The notes beneath the pieces were generated by a model, which ran no database searches, had not been told where the DNA came from, and saw nothing but the letters and a program-made list of their open reading frames with translations. Of a DNA stretch of 64,000 nt, positions 40,714 to 50,597 are shown piece after piece. A program made the position numbers and the translations under genes. Position 1 is the stretch's first letter; every line of letters begins with the position of its first letter. The stretch comes from CBDBCU01 sp965203435 (GTDB taxonomy: Bacteria > Chloroflexota > Dehalococcoidia > Lucifugimonadales > UBA3495): NCBI GenBank assembly GCA_965203435.1, contig CBDBCU010000002.1:124001-188000 (forward strand). Direction: 5' to 3'.

Positions 40714-41205
40714 GTGTTGGCGGCGTGGCTTTCCGGCCTTTCCCTGGCGGTACTGGCCCTGCTGGCGGCGATTACCGCTTTCTTGGGCTGGCGGCGGTCG
40801 TCCCTGTTCCGGGAGGAGTTCCCCAGCCTGTCCATTGAACTGAGCCAGGAACCCATCTGGGCCGACCGGGAGTGGACGCTGCTGGTTTTGACGGCCCGGC
40901 TGAAAAACACTTCCCGCGTCCTGGTCGCATTAGAGAGGGCAACCTGGACCGTGCGACTGTTGATCCCGGGAACTTCGGATACGGTAGAACTGTACGCCTC
41001 CCCGGAATCCAACGTTCCCCGTCCGACTTTGTCCTTGGAACCTCAACAGGAGGATGTGATTAACGTAGAGGTTTGGCTACCCACCCGGGAGACGACCCAG
41101 CCGGTCGTTGCCCAGATTGTGCTATACTGTCCCCCGGGGAAAAACTACCACCGGCGCATCTGGGAGCGGAGTATCCATTTCTTATTGGAGGAATATAATG
41201 CCTAA
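40714..41205 (+). CDS. Membrane-anchored hypothetical protein
   Basis: 163 residues: one N-terminal membrane helix (about 3-25, AWLSGLSLAVLALLAAITAF) then a soluble part with strands (LTARLKNTSRVLVALERATW, VINVEVWLPTRETTQPVVAQ) suggesting an Ig-like fold. GTG 40714 is preceded by AGGGGG at 7 nt. It lies 24 nt after subunit A and its end overlaps the next small gene by 8 nt, so it belongs to the CoA-transferase operon. Function not recognised. Confidence 0.68.
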   Translation: MLAAWLSGLSLAVLALLAAITAFLGWRRSSLFREEFPSLSIELSQEPIWADREWTLLVLTARLKNTSRVLVALERATWTVRLLIPGTSDTVELYASPESNVPRPTLSLEPQQEDVINVEVWLPTRETTQPVVAQIVLYCPPGKNYHRRIWERSIHFLLEEYNA

Positions 41206-41344
41206 AATTAAGCGCGGCGAGTACCGCACCCCGCCCGTGGAGAGAGTCGTAATCAAGGAGGTGCCGCTGGTGGTTAAGCCGCCGCAAAAGCCCAAGCCGG
41301 CTCCCGTCCCGGCGGCCGACCCGGAGCCGCCGCACTACTATTAG
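41198..41344 (+). CDS. Small proline-rich protein 1 (ends PPHYY)
   Basis: 48 residues, basic and Pro-rich: MPKIKRGEYRTPPVERVVIK, then PKPAPVPAADPEPPHYY. GGAGG is 7-8 nt before ATG 41198; translation is coupled to the gene before by overlap. The next gene encodes a related protein with the same start (MPK) and end (PPxYY). The C-terminal PPxY resembles WW-domain ligands of eukaryotes. No known family. Confidence 0.6.
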   Translation: MPKIKRGEYRTPPVERVVIKEVPLVVKPPQKPKPAPVPAADPEPPHYY

Positions 41345-41380
41345 GCTGGCCCCATTCCGCCCTTGCTGAGGAGGGATACC

Positions 41381-41548
41381 ATGCCTAAAGCTAAATCCCG
41401 CCGGGGTAACACTCCGCCCTCGCAGACCTTGGTAGTCCAGAACCCTCCCTATGCGGTTGCGAAAAAGCCGGGGGAAACCCGGCCGGCTACCGTCCCGGAT
41501 TCCCTTGCTCTGGTTAAGGCGGCCCCAAAGCCGCCGCCCTACTATTAG
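41381..41548 (+). CDS. Small proline-rich protein 2 (ends PPPYY)
   Basis: 55 residues: MPKAKSRRGNTPPSQTLVVQ, then NPPYAVAKKPGETRP and APKPPPYY. GAGGAGGG precedes ATG 41381. It shares layout with the previous protein (basic start, VV strand, Pro-rich linker, PPxYY end) at low identity, which argues for selection on the ends. It precedes the CoA-transferase B gene by 44 nt. Confidence 0.6.
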   Translation: MPKAKSRRGNTPPSQTLVVQNPPYAVAKKPGETRPATVPDSLALVKAAPKPPPYY

Positions 41549-41592
41549 GCCATCTCCCTTCCCTACCCGCCGCGCCGCTAAGGAGGAAAGCA

Positions 41593-42270
41593 ATGGCAAC
41601 CGATAAACCCCGCCTGCAACGCCAGGCGATGTGCGACCGCCTGGCTATGGAGTTTCAGGACGAGTGGATTGTGAACCTGGGCGTAGGGATGCCTACCCTC
41701 TGTTCCAACTACGTCGACCCGGACAAAAGCCTGGTCTTTCATTCGGAAAACGGCGTCATCGGCTACGGGCCGCTGGCTCCGGCCGGCCAGGAGGATAAGC
41801 ACCTGGTCAACGCCGGCGGCCAGAATGTTACCGCCGTCCCCGGCATGGCTATCGTCCACCACGCCGACTCCTTTGCCCTCATCCGCAAGGGAATGGTGGA
41901 TGTTACCGTGATGGGCGCTTACGAAGTGGCGGAAAACGGCGATTTTGCCAACTGGCGCATCCCGACCCGCAAGGGCGGCGGCATCGGCGGCGCTATGGAT
42001 TTGGCCGCCTGCGCCAAACGGGTATTCATCGCGATGGAGCATTGCACCCGGGACGGCCAGCCCCGGATGCTGCGCCGTTGCGCTTTGCCCATCACCGCCC
42101 CGGGCGCGGTTACGCTGGTGGCGACGGACCTGGGCCTGTTCCGGGTAACGCCGCTGGGCTTTGAACTGCGGGAATACGCCCCCGGCTGGACGCCCGAGGA
42201 AATCCAGTCCTTGACCGCCGCCACCCTGATTATCCCGGAGGACTTGCAAGAATTCCGTTTCCGGGAATAA
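41593..42270 (+). CDS. CoA-transferase subunit B
   Basis: Beta chain of the family I CoA-transferase, 225 residues. The catalytic glutamate, which forms the CoA thioester, is E52 in HSENGVIGYGP; VNLGVGMPTL, VDVTVMGAYEV and MDLAACAKRVFIAMEH are family blocks. AAGGAGG precedes ATG 41593. It pairs with subunit A at 39991; the two are separated by three small genes on the same strand. An ACAGGAT-type repeat follows its stop at 2 nt. Confidence 0.92.
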   Translation: MATDKPRLQRQAMCDRLAMEFQDEWIVNLGVGMPTLCSNYVDPDKSLVFHSENGVIGYGPLAPAGQEDKHLVNAGGQNVTAVPGMAIVHHADSFALIRKGMVDVTVMGAYEVAENGDFANWRIPTRKGGGIGGAMDLAACAKRVFIAMEHCTRDGQPRMLRRCALPITAPGAVTLVATDLGLFRVTPLGFELREYAPGWTPEEIQSLTAATLIIPEDLQEFRFRE

Positions 42271-42272
42271 TT

Positions 42273-42390
42273 AACATGGATAGACAGGATTAACAGGATT
42301 CTTATATCTGCTCTGTAGGATTCTTTCCTTGCCGGCAGAATCCTGATTAGCAGACAACCCAAAATCCTGTCTATCCTGTCTATCCATGTA
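42273..42390. repeat. ACAGGAT-type inverted repeat (family R3)
   Basis: AACATGGATAGACAGGAT at the left, inverted at the right end; two inner arms (AGGATTC..GGCAGAATCCT) also pair. It fills the gap between two convergent genes and could act as terminator. Confidence 0.75.
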
Positions 42391-42392
42391 GA

Positions 42393-43145
42393 TTAGAAAA
42401 AGGCGGCGCCGCCGTTGACGTGCAGGGTTTGGCCGGTGATAAAGCCACCGTCATCGCTGACCAGAAAGAGGCAGGCGGCGGCGATTTCCTCAGTTTGCCC
42501 CTGACGGCCCAGGGGAATGCCGGCGGCGCTGGGCGTCCGGCTGCCGGGATACCATTCCGGATTGGCCCGGCTGGTGTCGATGCTGCCCGGCGAGACCACA
42601 TTGACCCGGATGTTGTGCGGGGCGAACTCGGTCGCCAGGCTGCGGGCCAGGCCCACCAGTCCCATCTTAGCGGCGGAAACATGGCCGCGCTGCGCCCCGC
42701 CGGCCCAAGCCCCATCCCCGGTAAAGAACAGCACCCGGCCATAGTTGCGCTCCACCATCCCCGGCAGTACCCCTTGGGTGCAGTAAAAAGCGCCATCCAG
42801 CACCACGCCGCGCACCTGTTCCCAATCGGCTTGGGTCAGTTCCAGAAAGGGCTTGTGGGGGCGAATGGCGGCGTTGTTCAGCAGAATGTCGATGCGGCCG
42901 AAGTGGTCGAGGGCGGTCTGCACCATAGCGTCCACCTGCTCTTTGTTGGACACATCGGCCAGGAGCGGCAGGGCTTGGCGGCCCAGGGCGCGCACCTCGG
43001 CGGCCACGGATTCGGCCTCCTCCTGATTGCTGCGGGCGTTGACGATAATATCCGCGCCCTCGGCGGCGAACTTGAGGGCGGTGGCCCGGCCGATATTGCG
43101 GCCGGAGCCGGTAATCAGGGCTACCTTGTCATCCAACTTTCCCAT
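42393..43145 (-). CDS. SDR family protein with altered active site
   Basis: 250-residue FabG-like Rossmann protein: TGSGRNIGR (12-20), NNAA (90-93), end VNGGAAFF. The expected YxxxK reads VSAAK (156-160): Lys is kept but Tyr is Val, and the Ser strand reads LFFTGDGAW, without the catalytic Ser. It should bind NAD(P) (N36-A-R suggests NADP) but classical reduction is doubtful. A His just before (H155) might substitute. Convergent with the CoA-transferase operon; monocistronic. Confidence 0.83.
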   Translation of the reverse strand: MGKLDDKVALITGSGRNIGRATALKFAAEGADIIVNARSNQEEAESVAAEVRALGRQALPLLADVSNKEQVDAMVQTALDHFGRIDILLNNAAIRPHKPFLELTQADWEQVRGVVLDGAFYCTQGVLPGMVERNYGRVLFFTGDGAWAGGAQRGHVSAAKMGLVGLARSLATEFAPHNIRVNVVSPGSIDTSRANPEWYPGSRTPSAAGIPLGRQGQTEEIAAACLFLVSDDGGFITGQTLHVNGGAAFF

Positions 43146-43273
43146 AGTTGTCGTCTCCCGGTTTCAAGGTTTCTGGGCGTATTAACCCTAAGGCCAAGCA
43201 TATCATAAGCGCCGAATTGTGCGGAAGTAGGTTGGCCGCCGCCGTCCCCGCAACCGTCATTCCCGCCACCCCT

Positions 43274-43374
43274 ACCGTCATTCCCGCGTAAGCGGGAATC
43301 CCGACGGTACTGCCTTATGATACCGCAGACTCGGCAAGCAACCGCGGGATTCCCGCTTACGCGGGAATGACGGT
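43274..43374. repeat. 101-bp palindromic element (family R1)
   Basis: Complete copy, core type B in reverse orientation. The rest of the 376-bp gap contains degenerate half-arms and the promoter at 43448. Confidence 0.85.
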
Positions 43375-43447
43375 AGGGGGCGGGAATGACGGTAGGGGGC
43401 GGCTAGGAAAGGGCAAAATTGATTTGGAAAATTGCCCCGAAACCGCA

Positions 43448-43476
43448 TTGACATACCCCAAAACCGGGTTTATACT
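43448..43476 (+). promoter_or_regulatory. Strong sigma-70 promoter of the secreted-protein gene
   Basis: TTGACA (43448-43453), a 17-nt spacer and TATACT (43471-43476), very like the 16S promoter at 61247. Confidence 0.75.
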
Positions 43477-43521
43477 GCCCATCAGTCCAAGACCCCCAAC
43501 CTTATCCGAGAGGAAATAGCC

Positions 43522-44512
43522 ATGTCCCTGCACAAAATCGCCGCTGTCGCGGTGTTGCTCTTTTTAATCAACATAATAGGGGGGGGGGGCAACCGCGTCT
43601 CAGGCCCGTTCCATCCCCTGGGACTGTTCCGATTGGCAAGCCTTTGCCCATGACGACCGGACTACGGCCATCCTCGAGTCCCTGGCCGAAAACCGGGGCA
43701 AGACCCTCTACTGCGGCATTGACCAGTCGGATACCTTTGCCAAGGCTGAAACTTGGGAGGCCGGCCGCGACCGCAATGAGCGGGATGACACCGTCTATTT
43801 CGGAGAACGCGGCCAGTTCCGCGGCTTTATCGCCGCCCAAGAGGGCTGGCTGACCGACGGGGAATCCGGCGTTACCGGGGTCAGCATTGACCGTATCTTT
43901 GAGTTTCCGAGGGAGGAAAAGAAACGGCGGCGGCGGACGGTCCGGCCCAACCTGGTATATGACCGGGAGTATCCGGACAGTCAACTGGCCGTTCCCGGCG
44001 TAACCACTAATCCGCACAGAGGCACTCCTCCCGGAGACCCCGGCCCCACCGCCGGTTATCTGACTTGGAATCGCGTTGCCGGGTCCCAAGAACCCGCTTT
44101 CCTGCGGAGCGCCCGGATTAGCAGCCCGGCCGCCGGTTTTTCCGGAAATGCCTTTGTCCGCGCCCTGGGCCCGGCCGGCTTTGAGGACGGCGACAGGACT
44201 TATGCGGAGAACGATGCCCGGGGGAAATATGTCCCCCCGACCGATACTCAAGCCGCCGAATGGGCGCTGAATGGCAGTGGGGAGACCGGTTCGGCTTTAG
44301 TAGGCGTCCTCGAGGTGCCGGGCGGGGCCAATGAGGAGTGTCGCGGCTTGGGCTACGCCCGGGCCACCCGGGTAAAGTGGTGGTACCAGGATTCGGACGG
44401 GGATGGCACGCCTGACCTCTTTCTTAGCGGCGACATTGCTACCGGCGGCGACTATCAGTATCGGGCGTGGCGATCGATTCTCTACACGGCCCGCTGCGTA
44501 GGCCGGTCGTAG
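43522..44512 (+). CDS. Secreted hypothetical protein with poly-G frameshift
   Basis: ATG 43522 (GAGAGGAA upstream) opens a signal peptide, MSLHKIAAVAVLLFLINIIG. A run of eleven G (43579-43589) then throws the frame off, and the frame started at the ATG stops at 43653. In the +1 frame the sequence continues ATASQARSIPWDCSDWQA, a plausible cleavage region and mature start, and stays open to 44512. With 10 or 13 G the whole 330-residue protein would be made. The mature part has paired Cys and a calcium-site-like DSDGDGTPD near the C-terminus; no known family. Either phase variation by slippage or a sequencing error in the run. Confidence 0.7.
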
Positions 44513-44545
44513 GCGGGCGGCGGCGGCATCCCTTATCGGCGCAAA

Positions 44546-44580
44546 CATCCCCCGGCCGGCAGTTTGCCGGCCGGGGGATG
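44546..44580 (+). terminator. Perfect hairpin after the secreted-protein gene
   Basis: CATCCCCCGGCCGGCA and its exact complement with a 3-nt loop GTT. No T-run follows, so it may act with Rho or only protect the 3' end. Confidence 0.6.
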
Positions 44581-44621
44581 CTACTGGTTGCCGTCCTCAC
44601 CTTCCTTCCCGCCTCCCCTCA

Positions 44622-44763
44622 ACCGTCATTCCCGCGTAAGCGGGAATCCCGACGGTACTGTAAAGGCCAGCCCTTTGCCGCCCAACCGCCGCGGGATTCC
44701 CGCTTACGCGGGAATGACGGTTGAAAGGGGCGGCCGGATTCCCGCTTACGCGGGAATGACGGT
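44622..44763. repeat. R1 element plus an extra half copy
   Basis: A complete element at 44622-44721 (core type A) and one further right arm at about 44734-44763. Confidence 0.82.
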
Positions 44764-44853
44764 TGGCGGGCGGCCGGTAATGACATTAGAAAGGGCGGCC
44801 GGCAAAACCGGTTTCCTATATATAATCCCCCGCAAAATCCGCCCCATTTCCCC

Positions 44854-44882
44854 TTTACTTTTCCGGGCCGGGGTGTTATAAT
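44854..44882 (+). promoter_or_regulatory. dnaG promoter
   Basis: TTTACT (44854-44859), a 17-nt spacer and TATAAT (44877-44882), with TG just upstream of the -10 (extended form). Confidence 0.65.
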
Positions 44883-44935
44883 GGTTACATTAGCCCCTTT
44901 GCGCCCAATTTGCGGGAGGCTCTGCCGGCGGACGG

Positions 44936-46795
44936 ATGACGGTAGTTGACGACATTAAAAGCCGCCTGGATTTGCCGGAAATCGTCTCCGGCTATGCGCC
45001 CTTGCAACGCGCCGGGCGCAATTTCAAGGCCAACTGCCCCTTTCATCAGGAACGCACCCCGTCCTTTTATGTCTATCCCGACCGCCAGACCTGGCATTGC
45101 TTTGGGGCCTGCGCGGTCGGCGGCGATGTCTTTTCCTTTGTGATGAAAGCGGAAAACCTGGAGTTCGCCGCCGCCATGCAGCGCTTGGCCCAGCAGGCCG
45201 GCGTAACCCTGCCCACCCGGGAGCGGCGGGAGGAGCAGGATGTCGCCTACCGCATTAACGAGGCGGCCCGGGACTATTTCCAACGCTGCCTGGCGTCCGA
45301 CCGGGGCGCGGCTACCCGGGACTATCTGGCCGGGCGCGGCCTGGCCCCGGCCACTATCGCCAAGTTCGAGCTGGGGCTCAGCCCCCCGGATGGGCAAGCC
45401 CTCTTTAACTACTTGACCCGGCAGGATTTTGCCCCGGCGCAGTTGCTCCAGGCCGGCATTATCCACGAAAGCCGGGGCGGCGGTTATCGGGACGCCTTTC
45501 GCGGCCGGCTGATGATTCCCATTCGCGACGGGCAGGGCAACTTGGGCGGTTTCGGCAGCCGGGCCTTGGAGGACAGCGCCACGCCCAAGTATCTGAACAC
45601 CGCCCGCACGCCGGTTTTTGACAAGGGCCGGCTGCTCTACGCCCTCCATCTGGCTAAAGAACCGGCCCGGCAAGAGGGATTGGTCATCGTCGAGGGCTAT
45701 ATGGACGCCATTACCGCCCACCAGCACGGCTATGCCAATGTGGTGGCGTCTATGGGAACGGCTTTGACCGAGCAGCAGGTGGCCGAGGCGCGGCGGCTGA
45801 CCCACCGCATTACGATGGCCCTGGACGCCGACGCCGCCGGTCAGCAAGCCACTTTACGCAGTCTGGAATCCTCCTGGCGGATTTTTCAGCAGCGGGAAAG
45901 CGGCCGCGCCCGCAGCGCCGCCCCCACCCAACAACGGGCCGAGGATTTGGATTTGCGGGTCGCCGTATTGAGCGGCGGCAAAGATCCGGACGAAATTATC
46001 CGCCAGGATCCGGCGGGCTGGGCCGCCGTAATTCAGGGCAGCATCCCCCTCTTTGACTACCTGCTGCCCACCCTGTCCGCCCTGGTGGACATCGGCGCGC
46101 CGCAGGGCAAGGCGCGGCTGGTGGAATGGCTGCGCCCCTTTATCCTGTCGGTGCGGGAGCCGATTCAGCAGGATCATTACCGGCAGCGCTTGGCCGACTA
46201 TCTGTCGGTCAGCGCCGACACCTTGCGGATTAGCCTGAGCCGGCCGCCGCCGCCAACCCGTTCCGGCGGCAATGGCCCGGCCGGAAATGGCTCCATCCCC
46301 TCCCGGGATTCGGTGTTCGCCGCCAATGACCCCCTGGAGGATTACTGCCTGGCCCGGCTGCTGCAATATCCGGATTTGGCCGAAGTGGTGTTAGAGGAAT
46401 CCAACCTGCCGGAGGATTATTTCCGCCGCCCGGAAAATCGGGAAATCTACGCCCGGCTGCATCAGACCTGGGCCGAGGCTCCGGAGTTTCCCGTCCCGCA
46501 GGAGGCCCTGCTGCCGGCCCTGCGGGAACGGGCCCCGGCGGCCCTGGCCGAACATCTGGAAACCCTGGCCGGCAAAGTCCTGCCGCCTTTGGAACCGGCC
46601 CGCCGCGCCGCCGATTTCCGCTTGGCCGCCCTGAAACTGGAAGATCGTTACCTGAAAGACCGGAAACATTCGGAACAAGCTTGGTTTGCCGAGGACGCCG
46701 CGGCAATGCCGGCAGCGGCGGAGGCCGCGCTGGAACTTAATCGCAAGCTGAAAGCCAATCAGCAGCAGCGGCGGCCGCCGGCCCGCCGCCGCTGA
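44936..46795 (+). CDS. dnaG: DNA primase
   Basis: Makes RNA primers at the replication fork. N-terminal zinc site C34, H37, C55, C59 (CPFH..HCFGAC; the last pair is C-x3-C), then GGDVFSFVM. TOPRIM core: VIVEGYMDAITAH (about 243) and ALDADAAGQQA with the metal-binding acids. The C-terminal helicase-binding domain (LARLLQYPDLAEVVL onward) is present. 619 residues, normal. Next gene is rpoD, the conserved primase-sigma arrangement of many bacteria. ATG 44936 has no close Shine-Dalgarno (GGGAGG is about 18 nt away), so initiation may be weak or leader-dependent. Confidence 0.96.
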   Translation: MTVVDDIKSRLDLPEIVSGYAPLQRAGRNFKANCPFHQERTPSFYVYPDRQTWHCFGACAVGGDVFSFVMKAENLEFAAAMQRLAQQAGVTLPTRERREEQDVAYRINEAARDYFQRCLASDRGAATRDYLAGRGLAPATIAKFELGLSPPDGQALFNYLTRQDFAPAQLLQAGIIHESRGGGYRDAFRGRLMIPIRDGQGNLGGFGSRALEDSATPKYLNTARTPVFDKGRLLYALHLAKEPARQEGLVIVEGYMDAITAHQHGYANVVASMGTALTEQQVAEARRLTHRITMALDADAAGQQATLRSLESSWRIFQQRESGRARSAAPTQQRAEDLDLRVAVLSGGKDPDEIIRQDPAGWAAVIQGSIPLFDYLLPTLSALVDIGAPQGKARLVEWLRPFILSVREPIQQDHYRQRLADYLSVSADTLRISLSRPPPPTRSGGNGPAGNGSIPSRDSVFAANDPLEDYCLARLLQYPDLAEVVLEESNLPEDYFRRPENREIYARLHQTWAEAPEFPVPQEALLPALRERAPAALAEHLETLAGKVLPPLEPARRAADFRLAALKLEDRYLKDRKHSEQAWFAEDAAAMPAAAEAALELNRKLKANQQQRRPPARRR

Positions 46796-46834
46796 ATCTG
46801 CCGCCATCCGGTTCCATCCGGCGGCGGGGTTCAT

Positions 46835-46955
46835 CCTTCAACAAGTTCAGGATGAGCGGAAACAGGGCGCCGGCCGCAACAAGTTCAGGATGAGCGGAAT
46901 TAGCGCGCTCGAGAGCCGGACAGAACCGCCGACCAACAAGTTCAGGATAAACGGA
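46835..46955. repeat. Three copies of a short repeat (family R4)
   Basis: CAACAAGTTCAGGATGAGCGG or near forms at about 46839, 46877 and 46934, all in the same direction between dnaG and rpoD. Other copies: the 63-nt spacers at 21729 and 22985 (reverse) and 50493. Confidence 0.7.
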
Positions 46956-47017
46956 ATTAACGCACCCGAGCTGGACGGAATCGCCAACCCTTAACCTTGA
47001 GCAGGGGGTAGCCCTAT

Positions 47018-48763
<1,746 letters not shown>

Positions 48764-48801
48764 GGCGGCCGGGTGGCCTCCGTATCCTGCGCCTGGAATA
48801 T

Positions 48802-48834
48802 CGCCGCCGGGTTGACTGGTTCAGCCCGGCGGCG
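48802..48834 (+). terminator. Hairpin after rpoD
   Basis: CGCCGCCGGGTTGA pairs with TTCAGCCCGGCGGCG around a 4-nt loop; no long T-run. Confidence 0.6.
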
Positions 48835-48866
48835 TATCAAATCCGCTCACCCGGAACTAGTTACAG

Positions 48867-48960
48867 TATGTCATTCCGAGCGTAGCCGAGGAATCTAAAA
48901 GTCTTGTAAGGAGTCAAGGGCAGGCATTTTAGATTCCTCGGCTACGCTCGGAATGACATA
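48867..48960. repeat. 94-bp palindromic element (family R2)
   Basis: Same arms and same length as 8602-8695; only the middle differs slightly (GGAGTCAAGGGCAGGC). Confidence 0.85.
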
Positions 48961-48980
48961 GTAGATTGGCTGCGCCCCCT

Positions 48981-49080
48981 ACCGTCATTCCCGCGTAAGC
49001 GGGAATCCCGACGGTACTGCCTATAATGCCGCAGTCTTGGCAAGTCACCGCGGGATTCCCGCTTACGCGGGAATGACGGT
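48981..49080. repeat. Palindromic element R1
   Basis: Complete 100-bp copy, core type B reversed. With the R2 copy before it, it fills most of the 550-bp gap after rpoD; the remainder is degenerate arms and the promoter at 49252. Confidence 0.85.
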
Positions 49081-49251
49081 AGGGGCGGCCGGGAATGGTG
49101 GACGGGCGGCGGCGGTAAGGATGGCAGGTGGCGGCAGGAAGGACGGTGGGGGTTGGCAGAAATAATGGACGGGCGGCGGGAAGGACGGTTCTATAGCCAT
49201 TGCCCGGGGCCAAAAAGCGCCAAAATGGTTAATAGTGTTGCCGGATTTGCC

Positions 49252-49281
49252 TTGTAACTTGGCAAAATCGGGCGCTATACT
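49252..49281 (+). promoter_or_regulatory. Promoter of the zinc-ribbon gene
   Basis: TTGTAA (49252-49257), an 18-nt spacer and TATACT (49276-49281) in the recurring GGCGCTATA context. Confidence 0.5.
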
Positions 49282-49313
49282 GCGCGCCATCCGCAGAGGA
49301 GGGAGGTGATTAA

Positions 49314-49526
49314 GTGGGTGAATTGGCAATGCCCAATTGCATGAAATGCAGCGAGGGGCAGCTGGTGCCGTTGTCTGATTACGGCGGCCAGGGCGCGGCG
49401 GTGCATTACAAGGCTTGGGTCTGCATCAATCCGGGCTGCGGGTTCAACATCAAAATCCGCAACGGCGACATCTACCTTAACGAGCCCATCACGCCCGGCG
49501 GTACGGGCGCGCCCCGCGGCCGCTAG
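49314..49526 (+). CDS. Small zinc-ribbon protein
   Basis: 70 residues with two Cys pairs, C9-x2-C12 (PNCMKCSEG) and C37-x4-C42 (WVCINPGCGF), forming a likely zinc ribbon. The body ends KIRNGDIYLNEPITP and a Gly/Arg-rich tail. GTG 49314 is preceded by a near-perfect anti-16S match (GGAGGTGAT) 3-5 nt away, so the protein should be strongly translated; ATG 49329 is an internal alternative. Function unknown, likely nucleic-acid or protein binding. Confidence 0.72.
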   Translation: MGELAMPNCMKCSEGQLVPLSDYGGQGAAVHYKAWVCINPGCGFNIKIRNGDIYLNEPITPGGTGAPRGR

Positions 49527-49649
49527 CGGCGGCCGCGGCCGCCGCTGTCCGCTGCCTGCCGCCGGAAACGGCCGGGCGGAGGGCGGCTAATGCCGCCGGA
49601 TTTCCCAGCAATTATCCCTTTCAGTAGCTCTATTCGGGGGGGCGTGGTG

Positions 49650-50048
49650 ATGGAAGCGGGTTACGATTACACTCTCTTGGGCCGCCAACCCCGGCGGCCG
49701 GTCTGGACGGTGCCGGCCGTAGTTATGGCGGTGCTGGCTCTGGCCCTGCTGACCGTTGGCGGCGCTTACTACGGGTTTGCGACGCAAGCCCAAGCCGACG
49801 GGATGGCGGCGGCGATCTCGGCCGAAACCGCCGCCGCGCCGGCCGCCAAAGCCGCGTTGCCGGAGGGCGACTACCGGCAACCGGCCGCCCGGCCGCCGCG
49901 GCTGCAAATCGCGGCCATCGCCGGCCAGCAGCTATACCCGGACGGCCGCCGGCAAGTGGCCTCCTGGGTCAACCCTATGGCCTACGAACCGGAGCCGAGC
50001 CGCCTTGCTACATCTTTCCGCTGGTGGGCCGGGGCCGGTTCCAAGTAA
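49650..50048 (+). CDS. Single-pass membrane hypothetical protein
   Basis: 132 residues. A short cytoplasmic head (MEAGYDYTLLGRQPRRPVWT), one membrane helix (about 21-45, VVMAVLALALLTVGGAYYGF), then an Ala-rich linker and LQIAAIAGQQLYPDGRRQVA..NPMAYEPEPS outside. I start at ATG 49650 (GGGGGG 7 nt upstream), not at an earlier in-frame ATG (49590). The outer part vaguely recalls the start of sortase-like domains but is far too short. A perfect terminator follows. Confidence 0.62.
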   Translation: MEAGYDYTLLGRQPRRPVWTVPAVVMAVLALALLTVGGAYYGFATQAQADGMAAAISAETAAAPAAKAALPEGDYRQPAARPPRLQIAAIAGQQLYPDGRRQVASWVNPMAYEPEPSRLATSFRWWAGAGSK

Positions 50049-50073
50049 AAATCCCGGCCACAGGCGGGTGCGT

Positions 50074-50115
50074 AAAAGGGCCGGGGCTGGTCAGTCGACC
50101 AGCCCCGGCCCTTTT
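50074..50115 (+). terminator. Intrinsic terminator
   Basis: AAAAGGGCCGGGGCTGGTC and its exact complement around a 4-nt loop AGTC, ending CCCTTTT. The A-tract and T-tract would let it work on both strands. Confidence 0.85.
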
Positions 50116-50202
50116 GCCTTTATGCCGGCTGGTTGCCGCCCCACAACCGTCTTTCCCGCGCAATAGGGAATCCGGCAATGCCGCAGAGCCGGCCATCCTG
50201 GA

Positions 50203-50303
50203 ACCGTCCTTCCCGCGTAAGCGGGAATCCGGCGGCGGTTGGCGGGCAATGGGCTGGTCTTTTCAGTACCGTTCGGGATTCCCGCTTACGCGGGAAGGAC
50301 GGT
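50203..50303. repeat. 101-bp palindromic element (family R1)
   Basis: Complete copy with the CCTTCCC variant on the left and AAGGACGG on the right, core type A reversed. A degenerate arm lies just before it (50143-50172). Confidence 0.84.
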
Positions 50304-50393
50304 AGAGAGGGGCGGGAAGGACGGTTGCGGGGACTGCGGGAAGGACGGTAAAGAGGGCGCGGGATGACGGTTGCAAAGCCGCAACCGTACCAC

Positions 50394-50487
50394 TATGTCA
50401 TTCCGAGCGTAGCCGAGGAATCTGAAATGCCCACCCTTGACTCCCTTACCAGACTTTCAGATTCCTCGGCTACGCTCGGAATGGCAT
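50394..50487. repeat. 94-bp palindromic element (family R2)
   Basis: Third copy, same 94-bp length, centre reversed relative to the other two. An R4 repeat follows at 50488. Together with R1 these fill the 549-bp gap. Confidence 0.84.
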
Positions 50488-50597
50488 CCTTCAACAAGTT
50501 CAGGATGAGCGGATGGACTTAGGATGAGCGGATGGACCTGGGTTGCGGCCGGAAGGACCTGGGCTGCGCTCGGAAGGGCCTGGCAAAAGGCGGCCGC

